This document shows, one piece after another, positions 1 through 8,241 of a stretch of DNA of 40,566 nucleotides. The stretch covers positions 1-40,566 of the forward strand of contig NZ_JANXUG010000024.1 of NCBI RefSeq assembly GCF_025352015.1. The letters run 5' to 3'. This DNA comes from Flavobacterium sp. (GTDB taxonomy: Bacteria; Bacteroidota; Bacteroidia; Flavobacteriales; Flavobacteriaceae). The notes below the pieces were generated by a model. The model had not been told where the DNA came from and did no database searches. It was given only the letters and a program-made list of their open reading frames with translations. Numbering within the stretch: the stretch's first letter is position 1; each line of letters opens with the position of its first letter. Made by a program: the position numbers and the translations under genes.

Positions 1-929
1 GTGGTCAATTAATCCTGAATCATCTTGACAACACAAAATATCAGGCTTTTGAAGTTCATATACTCAAAAAAGAATGGTATTGCTTAATAGCGGGTGTAAA
101 ATTCGCTATCAACAAAGCCGATTTTTCATTTTTTAAAGACAATCAAACTGTAAAATTTAATGTTGCGGTAAACACCGTTCATGGAACTCCCGGCGAAGAT
201 GGTCACCTGCAAGCGTATTGGGAACTTATTGAATTGCCTTATACAGGATGCAATTATTACCAATCGAGTCTGACTTTTAATAAGAGAGATACGCTTTCGG
301 TGCTTTCAAAATTTGATGTTCCTAAAGCTAACTCCATTTATATAACCAAGGGAGAAACCATTGATGGGAAGGCAATTGAATCCGAATTAGGGTTGCCTTT
401 TTTTGTAAAACCAAACCAGTCCGGAAGCAGTTTAGGCGTTTCCATGATTACCACTTTAGACGATTTACCCAAAGCTTTAGAAATTGCTTTCGCTGAAGAC
501 AACGATATTTTGATTGAATCGTATTTGAATGGAACCGAGGTATCTGTTGGTGTTTTAAATTTTAACGGAAAAACAAAAGTTTTAGGAATTACCGAAATTT
601 TATCTCAAAATGCTTTCTTTGATTATGAAGCCAAATATTTAGGCAAATCACAGGAAATTACTCCCGCCAGAATTTCAGTAGAACTCGAAAATTTGGTGAT
701 AGAAATGGCAAAAAAAGTATACGACTCTTTAAACATGACGGGTTTTTCGCGAAGTGATTTTATTATCATGAATGGAATTCCACATTTTATCGAAATCAAT
801 ACCAATCCGGGATTGTCGCCACAAAGTATCTTTCCGCAACAAGCTGCACATGCTGCTATTTTGATGAGCGATTTGTTAGATAACGAAATTAGTTTAGCTT
901 TACAAAGGAAACCTATTTGGAGAAAATAA
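1..929 (+). CDS. ddl: D-alanine--D-alanine ligase, 5' end cut by the window
   Basis: ATP-dependent ligase that joins two D-alanines for peptidoglycan precursors in the cytoplasm. The frame (codons from position 3) is open to the window edge, so the N-terminus is missing; 308 residues are visible. The family motif HGTPGEDGHLQAYWELIELP is complete at 171-236. ATP-grasp features follow: FVKPNQSGSSLGV, the TPARIS loop, GFSRSDFI and the metal-binding FIEINTNPGLSPQS. A TTG at 234 is only an internal Leu codon. coaD follows 79 bases downstream on the same strand, a pairing I know from Flavobacteriaceae. Identification is very secure; only the start is unseen. Confidence 0.97.
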   Translation, partial: GQLILNHLDNTKYQAFEVHILKKEWYCLIAGVKFAINKADFSFFKDNQTVKFNVAVNTVHGTPGEDGHLQAYWELIELPYTGCNYYQSSLTFNKRDTLSVLSKFDVPKANSIYITKGETIDGKAIESELGLPFFVKPNQSGSSLGVSMITTLDDLPKALEIAFAEDNDILIESYLNGTEVSVGVLNFNGKTKVLGITEILSQNAFFDYEAKYLGKSQEITPARISVELENLVIEMAKKVYDSLNMTGFSRSDFIIMNGIPHFIEINTNPGLSPQSIFPQQAAHAAILMSDLLDNEISLALQRKPIWRK

Positions 930-1008
930 AAAGTTGAGCGTTGTTGGTTGTTAGATGTCGGACGAGCAGCTTTTAACCTTAAACTCACAACTTATAACAT
1001 ACAACAAA

Positions 1009-1470
1009 ATGACAAGAAAAGCAGTATTTCCTGGTTCGTTTGATCCAATCACATTGGGACATTTTGATATTATTGAACGTGGCATTTCACTTTTTGATGA
1101 AGTGATTGTAGCCATTGGTATTAACGCCGAAAAAAAATATATGTTTTCACTCGAAGAAAGGAAAAAGTTTATCGAGGAATCATTTAAAAACGAACCCAAA
1201 GTTTCGGTGATTACTTATGAAGGTTTAACCATTGATTTGTGCCTAAAAATGAATGCCCAATTCATCTTGCGTGGTTTGAGGAATACTGCCGATTTTGAGT
1301 TTGAAAAAGCCATTGCGCACACTAACAGAAAGTTGTCAAAAATCGAAACGGTATTTCTTTTAACGGCATCAAAAACATCCTATATTTCATCGAGTATCGT
1401 TCGTGATGTAATAACAAACGGTGGTGATTATTCTGTTTTAGTACCAGAAAGTGTGGTAGTAACAAAGTAG
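1009..1470 (+). CDS. coaD: phosphopantetheine adenylyltransferase
   Basis: Catalyses the fourth step of coenzyme A synthesis, transferring AMP from ATP to 4'-phosphopantetheine. The 153 residues match the usual CoaD length. Visible motifs: the nucleotidyltransferase signature GSFDPITLGH (T-x-G-H form) near residues 8-17, RGLRNTADFEFE in the middle, and ISSSIVRDV, the ISSTxxR-type ATP-binding motif, near the C-terminus. An ATG at 955 would add 18 residues (MSDEQLL...) that do not resemble CoaD; I chose 1009 because the protein then begins MTRKAVFPGSFDP like its homologues. Same strand as ddl and possibly co-transcribed. Confidence 0.96.
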   Translation: MTRKAVFPGSFDPITLGHFDIIERGISLFDEVIVAIGINAEKKYMFSLEERKKFIEESFKNEPKVSVITYEGLTIDLCLKMNAQFILRGLRNTADFEFEKAIAHTNRKLSKIETVFLLTASKTSYISSSIVRDVITNGGDYSVLVPESVVVTK

Positions 1471-1642
1471 TCTGCACTTAAATTTTGGAGCTACACCACA
1501 AAATACGTTTAAAATCTATGTATTAAAAAGATAGAAAATAGTATAACAATTAGCCATAATAGTGTAACACAAATACCATTCTTATAGCCACATTTGTTAG
1601 TGGATTTTAGTATTAAAAACTAGGATTCTTAAACGCTATCTA

Positions 1643-2851
1643 ATGAAAAATAATACCAAAGTTTTAAAAGAACATTACATCCCCAGTACTGAATTTTATA
1701 GCCAAATTATTGACAGTTTACAGGATTACTCCATTTTTACGGTCGACAAAGATCTTAAGATTAACAGTTGGAATTCGGGTTCTACAAAAATATTTAAATA
1801 CGATACCGAAGAGATTATTGGCAAACCTTTTGAGATTATCTTTACAAATGAAGATAAAGAAAAAGGAGTTCCAAAATATGAAATTGATACTGCTTTAAAA
1901 GATGGTAGATCCGTTGATGTACGTTGGCACTTATGCAAAGACGGAAAAACATTTTTTGCTGATGGTTTAGTATTTCCACTGAAAGACGTAGATGACGTTG
2001 TAATTGGATATGTGAAAATATTAAAAGACATTACAGCCCGAAAATCATCGGAAGACGCGATAGAAAAATATGCAAAAGATTTAGAAGACTTAAACAATCA
2101 TAAGGAAAGTGTACTTGCCATCTTATCGCACGATTTAAGAAGCCCGTTGGCTGGAATTATACAAGGTGCGGATTATTTAAAGACTAATTTCGGTAATTTA
2201 GATACAGTCTTTACACAAGACTTGTTGGAAGAGTTTTATAATTCTGTAGTCAACGAGTTAGCCATGTTAGATTATCTCGTGGAATGGGCACGAATAAAGT
2301 ATGCCGCCGAAGCCTTTGTTCCTACTAAAATTGAATTGGCTCCTTATGTGAAAAAAGTTTTTGAATCTTTAAAAGACACCGCAGCACTCAAAACGCTCAA
2401 TATGCGCAATGAAATTGAAGCAAATTATCATGTTTTTGTCGATCAAAAAATGTTACTTTCCATTCTTCAAAATATAGTTTCCAATGCGATTAAACATTCC
2501 CACCAAGGGGGTGACATTACAGTAACAGCAAAACAAAGTGAGAATAGACTAATTGTTGAAATAAAAGATAATGGCATCGGCATGACAAGAGATGTGCAAG
2601 AGCAACTTTTTGTACCTCAAGTAAAATCACTTTCAAAAGCTGTAGAAGAAAACAAAGGAGCGGGCATCGGGCTTTTATTGGTAAAGGGTTTTTTAGAAAA
2701 AAATGACGGTTATATATGGGTTGAAAGTGAAGTGGGAAAGGGAACTTCTTTCTTTTTTACGCTTCCGATTACTAAACCTTCCAAAAAAACCATAAGTTGC
2801 AAGGAAGATGATTTCTTGTCCAAATATAAAAAACAGAGCATCATTAGATAA
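1643..2851 (+). CDS. soluble PAS-domain sensor histidine kinase (orphan)
   Basis: 402-residue histidine kinase with no transmembrane segment or signal peptide, so probably cytosolic. Order: one PAS domain (about 15-135) ending in the PAC-like IGYVKILKDITARK; a short coiled linker (136-155); HisKA with the H-box ILSHDLRSPL, phospho-acceptor His163; HATPase_c with the N-box around ILQNIVSNAIKH (Asn281), G1 box DNGIGM (309-314) and G2 box GAGIGLLL (339-346). About 30 residues trail the kinase domain. No response regulator is next to it and there is no receiver domain, so the partner is elsewhere. The ligand of the PAS domain cannot be read from sequence. The neighbouring lipid A genes run convergently, so a regulatory link is not implied. 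Confidence 0.92.
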   Translation: MKNNTKVLKEHYIPSTEFYSQIIDSLQDYSIFTVDKDLKINSWNSGSTKIFKYDTEEIIGKPFEIIFTNEDKEKGVPKYEIDTALKDGRSVDVRWHLCKDGKTFFADGLVFPLKDVDDVVIGYVKILKDITARKSSEDAIEKYAKDLEDLNNHKESVLAILSHDLRSPLAGIIQGADYLKTNFGNLDTVFTQDLLEEFYNSVVNELAMLDYLVEWARIKYAAEAFVPTKIELAPYVKKVFESLKDTAALKTLNMRNEIEANYHVFVDQKMLLSILQNIVSNAIKHSHQGGDITVTAKQSENRLIVEIKDNGIGMTRDVQEQLFVPQVKSLSKAVEENKGAGIGLLLVKGFLEKNDGYIWVESEVGKGTSFFFTLPITKPSKKTISCKEDDFLSKYKKQSIIR

Positions 2852-2893
2852 AAATTAGTTGAAATCCTTTACTATTTTTTTTGAAAAAATTTC

Positions 2894-4414
2894 TTATTTA
2901 TAGATGTTCATTTCCTCATTATATATGGCACTTTGTATCCCTAAAAAATGTAAAACACTATGAAAAACATGGTATTGAGATACGGTTTTATAAGTTTTAA
3001 GTTGTTGAGAACTATCGGATACCCAGACTATAAAAGGAATCTCATATTGTTCTTTTGGAGCAATACTAATAGGTAAGCCATGCATATACAAATTATTTTC
3101 TCCCAAAGATTCTCCATGGTCCGAAACAAAAATCATCGTACTGCTATACTCCTTCAATTGTTTTAAATCTTCTATAACTTGATGCAAAAAATAATCCGTA
3201 TAAACTATGGTGTTGTCGTAAGCATTTATAAGTTCTGTTTGAGAACATTTTCCTAATTCAACACTATTACAAACGGGTTTAAAAATTTCAAAATTAGGCG
3301 GATACTTCTTACTATAAGTTGGTCCATGACTTGTGCTAGTGTGCAATACAATCAGTATTTTATTTTTTTTACTGGCTTGAATTTCTTCTTTTAATCCGTT
3401 CAGCAAAACTTCATCGTAATTGCAGTCATCACCTTGACATTTGGGTATAATGTTCTCTCTTTTTTGATAATTTTTTATATGAACGGGTGGTTCTCCCCAG
3501 TTTGAGGTTCTCCAAATAACTTCTACATTATTTCTGTACAAATAATTAGGCAAAATTTCATACAACTCGTCTGTATTTTTATATTCTAAAATACCTTTTA
3601 CGCCTGCAGTAGTATATGTGGCACAAGAATTTGCCTTAAAATGAAATAAATTTGGTGTTTTGGAAAGCAGCGGATTAGTGTTTTTATGGTATCCATACAA
3701 AGAAAAATTCTGGCTTCTTGCCGATTCTCCAATTACTAAAACAACAACCGATTTCTTGTTATCTTTGAGAGTAACATTTGGCAATAAAATTTCTTTTTCA
3801 TTTTTTTTGTATTGATGAACATAAAAAAGCGAAAGATTTACTGAATATGACCAAGGCATCGCAAGTCCACCTAATGTTTTTGAATTTTTATCAATCCACA
3901 GCCAATTGGTGGCATTAGCAAATACTAAAGTTAAAATAAATAGTAAGGTAAGCGATGTGGTGATTAAAAACTTCTTCCATGTTGTGTTGATTATTTTAAC
4001 TTTAATGATGTAAATAGACGGAAGAAACCCAAGCAGAATGATATAAGTTACTAATTTCATCGAAAAAAAACTACTCGCTTCTCCATATTTAGTATTGAGT
4101 ACATTGCCAATCATACTTTCGTCTATTATCACACCGTAAGTATTAATAAAGTACACCGCAAGTGCACTGATAATAAAAAACAAGACCAACAAAAATTTTC
4201 CAAGGTACCGTGACAGAAAAAAAATCAGGTAAAAAACAAAAGCATTCAAAACCAACATCAGAATCATTAGACTAACAACCAGAAAAATTCCGTTAATACT
4301 ATTATAATCAATGTTATTAAAAACAAAAGAGTAAAATGGGAAATGAAAGAATAAAAAATTTAGCACACTCATCAGTAGAACAAAATGAGTTATTTTTAAA
4401 TTATTTTTTAGCAT
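2894..4414 (-). CDS. EptA/MCR-family phosphoethanolamine transferase
   Basis: Inner-membrane enzyme of 506 residues with about five N-terminal membrane segments (to about 165) and a sulfatase-fold catalytic domain on the periplasmic side. The family moves phosphoethanolamine from phosphatidylethanolamine to lipid A and lowers affinity for polymyxins. Visible residues: Glu230 in GESARSQNFSLYGY; catalytic Thr268 in SCATYTTAG; His363 in SHGP; Asp432-His433 in SDHGES; His445 in MHG. Two of the three family disulfides are apparent (Cys326/331 and Cys382/390), but the partner of Cys264 is glycine (Gly274). The start overlaps the end of the PAP2 gene by 14 bases, so the two are translated from one mRNA. 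Lipid A as substrate is inferred from family and partner. Confidence 0.88.
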   Translation of the reverse strand: MLKNNLKITHFVLLMSVLNFLFFHFPFYSFVFNNIDYNSINGIFLVVSLMILMLVLNAFVFYLIFFLSRYLGKFLLVLFFIISALAVYFINTYGVIIDESMIGNVLNTKYGEASSFFSMKLVTYIILLGFLPSIYIIKVKIINTTWKKFLITTSLTLLFILTLVFANATNWLWIDKNSKTLGGLAMPWSYSVNLSLFYVHQYKKNEKEILLPNVTLKDNKKSVVVLVIGESARSQNFSLYGYHKNTNPLLSKTPNLFHFKANSCATYTTAGVKGILEYKNTDELYEILPNYLYRNNVEVIWRTSNWGEPPVHIKNYQKRENIIPKCQGDDCNYDEVLLNGLKEEIQASKKNKILIVLHTSTSHGPTYSKKYPPNFEIFKPVCNSVELGKCSQTELINAYDNTIVYTDYFLHQVIEDLKQLKEYSSTMIFVSDHGESLGENNLYMHGLPISIAPKEQYEIPFIVWVSDSSQQLKTYKTVSQYHVFHSVLHFLGIQSAIYNEEMNIYK

Positions 4415-5273
4415 AAATAGTACTGATTTTGATTAGTGAAATCACTATACTGATGAACGAAAAATAAAATATAATCAGGTTTTCATGCCTTATTTTGGTG
4501 ACTAAAACCAGGCAAGATATTAGGAACAATACAATAAAAATAGGGTAATATTTTTTTTGGTTGATCCAATTCCAGATTTTATATTTTCGGCTGATGAAAA
4601 TACCTATAAGACCCGAGATATATCCGATAATGCTACCCGTTGTAACATCGAGCGGATAATGTGCTCCAACACCTACTCTAGTAAACACTAAGATAATTCC
4701 TGTGCTGATTATAAAAAAACACCATAAAATTTTATTAGGTAACTTTTTAGGCATCAAGCCAAAAAGCAGCGCAGTAAGTATAGTAAACATGGTAATAGAG
4801 TGTCCCGATGGCAAGCTATTATGTCCAGACAAAGTTTTTCCGATAATTGTAAAAGAAGTTGTATCAAACACCGCAGCAGGTCTTGGTACTGCAAATAGGT
4901 TTTTTAGTAAACTCGAAAATATAACCGAAACCAACAATGCTGATAGTAAGCACTCCCAAACTTTGGGCGCATATACTATAAAAATTGTTAAGAACGATAA
5001 AAAAATAAGTGCGTCTCCCAGTTGGGTGAGATTATAAATTAGAGTTGGGAATTGTGATAATTTGGAGTTAATAAAAAAGAAACAATTTTTTTGAATTTCT
5101 ATGTAGTTCGTCACATTTAAAGAGCCTTGACAATAAAGAAATACAACAATTGCAACTAGTAAAAGTATTGGTAAAAAAAATAAAGTTGGTTTCAGTTTTG
5201 AATAATTAACAATAACATTTGTATTAAAATTGTTATTTGTTTCCCGATTTACGCTCATAAATTTATTTAACAT
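4401..5273 (-). CDS. PAP2-family membrane phosphatase
   Basis: 290-residue membrane protein with about six hydrophobic segments and the three PAP2 signature blocks: C1 with Lys124 and Arg131-Pro132 (KNLFAVPRP), C2 PSGH at 155-158, C3 with Arg189, His195 and Asp199 (RVGVGAHYPLD). Such enzymes cleave phosphate from lipid phosphates: undecaprenyl pyrophosphate, phosphatidate or lipid A (LpxE/LpxF). Directly upstream of, and overlapping, an EptA-type transferase, the most economical role is lipid A dephosphorylation coupled to phosphoethanolamine addition. An undecaprenyl-pyrophosphatase role is not excluded. A second ATG five codons in (MSVNRE) is also a possible start. Confidence 0.88.
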   Translation of the reverse strand: MLNKFMSVNRETNNNFNTNVIVNYSKLKPTLFFLPILLLVAIVVFLYCQGSLNVTNYIEIQKNCFFFINSKLSQFPTLIYNLTQLGDALIFLSFLTIFIVYAPKVWECLLSALLVSVIFSSLLKNLFAVPRPAAVFDTTSFTIIGKTLSGHNSLPSGHSITMFTILTALLFGLMPKKLPNKILWCFFIISTGIILVFTRVGVGAHYPLDVTTGSIIGYISGLIGIFISRKYKIWNWINQKKYYPIFIVLFLISCLVLVTKIRHENLIIFYFSFISIVISLIKISTIYAKK

Positions 5274-5381
5274 TTACTGTTATTTTTATACTTTATTTTG
5301 GCTAATAAATGACTTGAAAAGTGTTAAAAATCACATAACGCAATAGCTTGTGAACATCTAATTTTTTAAAACTATTATTGA

Positions 5382-5410
5382 CAAATGTACCGAAAAGTTT
5401 TAAAAACAAA
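5382..5410 (-). promoter_or_regulatory. promoter for the PAP2-EptA pair
   Basis: On the minus strand TTTG (5407-5410), 17 nt, then TACATTTG (5382-5389), a full match to the Bacteroidetes -7 box TAnnTTTG. It lies about 110 bases before the PAP2 start, leaving a leader of roughly 100 nt. The 17-nt spacer is at the short end. Confidence 0.5.
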
Positions 5411-5462
5411 TACAATCGAAGTAAGAAAGATTATCATTGTAACTCTTGTATACTGCTACTAT

Positions 5463-6806
5463 TCACTCCACTTTTTTAACCACTTTTCGTGCTATTTCAA
5501 TCTTAAACTTTTTGCCTTTCATTTTTTCGTCACGAATGTTTGAAAGCAGCTCTTTTACTTTCTTGAATTTCACAGCAGCAAACGAAATAAAATCTTTGAC
5601 TTCTATCAATCCTATATCTTCTTTTTCGAGTTTTCCTTTTTGTGAAAAGAAACCAACGATGTCAATTTTATTGAGCTTGTTTTTCTTGCCGCCGCTAATG
5701 TAAACTGTCTGAAATTCGGGTGGTTTTGGTAAGGTCGTAGCATCATCTAGTTTTAAAACGGGCATGACATAATCGATGTACTCTTGCTTTTTTTCGCTTT
5801 CATGTGCAATGATATAAGCGGTTCCCGAAGCTAACATTCGAGCGGTTCGTCCGTTTCTATGCGTGAATTCGTCTTCTTTTGATGGCAAATGATAATGAAT
5901 AACGTGCTTCATTTCGGGGATGTCTAAACCTCGTGCAGCCAAATCTGTCGTGACCAAATAAGGCATAGTACCATTTCTAAACTGAATCAAAGCGCGTTCC
6001 CGCTCGTCTTGATCCATTCCGCCGTGATAATACGTGGCGTAAATTCCTTTTTCGGTTAAAGCGTCACTAATTCTTTCTGCCGCATCACGATGATTGCAAA
6101 AGATTAAAGCCGACTGCGATTTTAAATAACAAATCAAATTGAACAAACTTCCTATTTTGTCTTTCTCTTTTGAGATTACCATTTTCATAGAGAGATTGAC
6201 TTTCTCTTCATCTGTAGGCAGAAAATCTAAAACGGTTGGATTTACAACCCGAGTATATTTTGGAATTTCAATGCCAGCAGTTGCAGAAACTAATATGCGC
6301 TTATTGAGTTTTGATAATTTACCAATGATAAATGACATTTGCTCATGAAAACCCAATTGCAATGATTTGTCAAATTCATCTAAAACTAAAGTTTGAATTC
6401 GGTCAACTTTAAACGTTCCTCTATCAATATGGTCGGCAATTCTTCCGGGAGTTCCTATTAAAACCGCTGGTGGATTTGATAAATTCTTGATTTCAGTTTC
6501 TATAGAATGGCCACCATAACAAACGTTGACTTTATAAGTAGTGCCCATTTTTTTCCACACTTGCTCAATTTGTAATCCTAATTCTCTTGACGGAACTAAA
6601 ATCAAACATTGCACTCCAGCTTGGTATTCATCCAATAATTCAAATATTGGCAATAAAAAAGCCAATGTTTTTCCCGAACCTGTTGGCGAAAGCAATAAAA
6701 CATTGTTATTGTCAAGGATAGTTTCTTGAGCAGCAACTTGCATTTCATTTAAGCTGTCAATGCCTAAATTCAGTAATAAATTGGTAGAATGATGGTGATT
6801 TGTCAT
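5463..6806 (-). CDS. DEAD-box RNA helicase with DbpA-type RNA-binding domain
   Basis: ATP-dependent RNA helicase of 447 residues, likely in ribosome assembly as for E. coli DbpA. Motifs from the chosen start: Q-motif region near LGIDSLNEMQ; Walker A SPTGSGKT (40-47); PSREL; TPGR; motif II as DEFD (133-136) in place of DEAD; motif III SAT; RGLDIP; HRNGRTAR. The last about 75 residues (VYISGGKKNKLNKIDIVGFF to the end) look like the DbpA RNA-binding RRM. An upstream ATG at 6833 would add MIIWLYLCL; I chose ATG 6806 because a TAnnTTTG promoter box sits between the two, so the upstream ATG should not be transcribed. DEFD keeps both acidic ATPase residues, so it need not be inactive. Confidence 0.93.
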   Translation of the reverse strand: MTNHHHSTNLLLNLGIDSLNEMQVAAQETILDNNNVLLLSPTGSGKTLAFLLPIFELLDEYQAGVQCLILVPSRELGLQIEQVWKKMGTTYKVNVCYGGHSIETEIKNLSNPPAVLIGTPGRIADHIDRGTFKVDRIQTLVLDEFDKSLQLGFHEQMSFIIGKLSKLNKRILVSATAGIEIPKYTRVVNPTVLDFLPTDEEKVNLSMKMVISKEKDKIGSLFNLICYLKSQSALIFCNHRDAAERISDALTEKGIYATYYHGGMDQDERERALIQFRNGTMPYLVTTDLAARGLDIPEMKHVIHYHLPSKEDEFTHRNGRTARMLASGTAYIIAHESEKKQEYIDYVMPVLKLDDATTLPKPPEFQTVYISGGKKNKLNKIDIVGFFSQKGKLEKEDIGLIEVKDFISFAAVKFKKVKELLSNIRDEKMKGKKFKIEIARKVVKKVE

Positions 6807-6810
6807 TAGG

Positions 6811-6818
6811 CAAAGGTA
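6811..6818 (-). promoter_or_regulatory. TAnnTTTG -7 box, four bases before helicase ATG
   Basis: TACCTTTG on the minus strand, then CCTA and ATG. Transcription from such a box would begin at or next to the start codon, leaving almost no leader. No clear -33 TTTG at the usual distance. Confidence 0.5.
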
Positions 6819-6863
6819 AAGCCAAATAATCAATTATGAATTGTGAACAGTGAATTCTGAATT

Positions 6864-7466
6864 TTATTTCAGTAGCTTTTCTTCTTCAAACAATAATTTT
6901 ATATTCTCATACGAATTTTTCAACACCTCTTTTATTTGCTCTGGCTTGAGCCATACTGCTTTTGCAATGCCTTCATTAGCTTGAGGAAAAGGTGTTCCTT
7001 CAAAAGTAGTTTGCATTTCAAACCAATGCGTGACTTTCAATTTGTATTTCCCGTTGCGTTTAAAAACATGATACGTTTTTTGAAGTTTTCTTGTGATAGA
7101 TAATTTACCAACGCCAGTTTCCTCTTCTACCTCGCGCATGGCAGTATCTTCAAGTGCTTCTCCTTTTTCGATGCCTCCTTTGGGCAAATCCCATTTTCCG
7201 TTTCTAAAAATGAACAAAACGGCTCCATTTTTATTATAAACCAAACCGCCGCCGGCTTTGCAAACTGGAATTTTTTCTTTTAGTTTTTTTAGAATGGCTT
7301 TTTCGTCTGGATAGTACAAAGAAGCTTTCTGAATTTTGTTCTGAAACATTTTGATGATGAGTTGCTCAATATCAATACTTTCTAGCAAAAACAACTGAAA
7401 ATCGGTTTCCTTCTCGATTTCATTGGTTAAAAAAAGAGGTTTATCGTTGACAAAAACTTTATACAT
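6864..7466 (-). CDS. NUDIX hydrolase with N-terminal extension
   Basis: 200-residue hydrolase of a nucleoside-diphosphate-linked substrate, cytosolic. The NUDIX box is complete: Gly97, Glu103, Arg111 and EVEEETGV to 119, preceded by KWDLPKGG. About 65 residues precede the core, with no recognisable domain; this longer form is common in Bacteroidetes. The start at 7466 (MYKVFVNDK) is preferred over an ATG at 7493, which would add MSLLKIIVQ and reach into pyrE. It is divergent from pyrE with only 7 bases between the two start codons. The substrate cannot be told; similar proteins act on ADP-ribose, diadenosine polyphosphates or damaged nucleotides. Confidence 0.88.
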   Translation of the reverse strand: MYKVFVNDKPLFLTNEIEKETDFQLFLLESIDIEQLIIKMFQNKIQKASLYYPDEKAILKKLKEKIPVCKAGGGLVYNKNGAVLFIFRNGKWDLPKGGIEKGEALEDTAMREVEEETGVGKLSITRKLQKTYHVFKRNGKYKLKVTHWFEMQTTFEGTPFPQANEGIAKAVWLKPEQIKEVLKNSYENIKLLFEEEKLLK

Positions 7467-7469
7467 TTG
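7462..7469 (+). promoter_or_regulatory. TAnnTTTG -7 box, four bases before pyrE ATG
   Basis: TACATTTG, then TACT and ATG. It overlaps the first codon of the divergent NUDIX gene. The -33 position has only TTTA (7440-7443, 18-nt spacer). Predicts a leaderless pyrE mRNA. Confidence 0.5.
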
Positions 7470-7473
7470 TACT

Positions 7474-8118
7474 ATGATTTTTAATAAAGACACAGCCGAA
7501 AAAACAGCCGAATTGCTTTTACAAATAAATGCAATTAAATTGAATCCAAGAAATCCTTTTACATGGGCATCGGGTTGGAATTCTCCAATTTATTGTGACA
7601 ATCGTCTTATTCTCTCATTCCCAGCGATAAGAAATTTTGTGCGTGAAGAATTTTCCAAGTACATTGAGAAAGAATTTGGCAAACCCGACGTAATTGCTGG
7701 AGTTGCAACTGGAGCTATTGGGATTGGAATGTTGGTCGCTGAATATATGGGATTACCTTTCGTTTACGTTCGCCCAGAACCCAAAAAACACGGAAGACAA
7801 AATCAGGTGGAAGGGTTTCTGCAAAAAGGACAAAATGTTGTAGTTGTTGAAGATTTAATAAGCACAGGAAACAGTAGTTTGTTGGCTGTTGAAGCTTTAA
7901 AAGAAGCTGGTGCACAAGTCAAAGGGATGGTCGCTATTTTTACGTATGGATTTGCTATTTCAGAAGAAAACTTCAAAAAAGCGACTATCGATTTAAAGAC
8001 ATTGAGTAACTATGAAACGCTGTTGCATTTGGCTTTAGCCAAAAATTATATCACCGAAAAAGAATTGAAAACCTTGCAGGAATGGAGAGAAAGCCCGTCG
8101 ACTTGGAACGTTGAATGA
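7474..8118 (+). CDS. pyrE: orotate phosphoribosyltransferase
   Basis: Fifth step of pyrimidine synthesis: orotate plus PRPP gives OMP. 214 residues, the normal length. Visible: WASGWNSPIYCDNR near the N-terminus (orotate/phosphate side), the flexible catalytic loop RPEPKKHGRQNQVEG (100-114), and the PRPP motif VVVVEDLISTGNS (122-134). An ATG at 7423 would add 17 residues read through the NUDIX gene (MVKKRGL...) and is upstream of the TAnnTTTG box, so 7474 is the start. A small SRPBCC gene follows on the same strand after 123 bases. Confidence 0.96.
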   Translation: MIFNKDTAEKTAELLLQINAIKLNPRNPFTWASGWNSPIYCDNRLILSFPAIRNFVREEFSKYIEKEFGKPDVIAGVATGAIGIGMLVAEYMGLPFVYVRPEPKKHGRQNQVEGFLQKGQNVVVVEDLISTGNSSLLAVEALKEAGAQVKGMVAIFTYGFAISEENFKKATIDLKTLSNYETLLHLALAKNYITEKELKTLQEWRESPSTWNVE

Positions 8119-8123
8119 GATAA

Positions 8124-8205
8124 CAGATAATAGACCGATAGAGGATAGACAAATTATAGAAGATAGACTTTTTCATCTATTAACTAGTGGTCTACTATCT
8201 CTCCT
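8124..8205 (+). repeat. degenerate GATAGA-rich repeat and weak hairpin
   Basis: Between pyrE and the SRPBCC gene an AGA(A/G)GATAGAC-like unit recurs about three times (8124-8170), and its partial complement GTCTACTATCTCTCCTC (8183-8200 region) follows, so the RNA could fold imperfectly. It may act as a terminator or processing site. No strong U-run follows. Confidence 0.3.
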
Positions 8206-8241
8206 CTAATAAAAAACAAATAACCAAATAACCATTTAAAC

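Noticed and set aside
955..1008. Upstream ATG as the start of coaD
   Set aside because: The added residues are unlike CoaD, which begins directly before the GSFDPITLGH motif.
5463..6806. DEFD in place of DEAD as a sign of a dead helicase
   Set aside because: The catalytic Asp-Glu is kept and all other motifs are intact.
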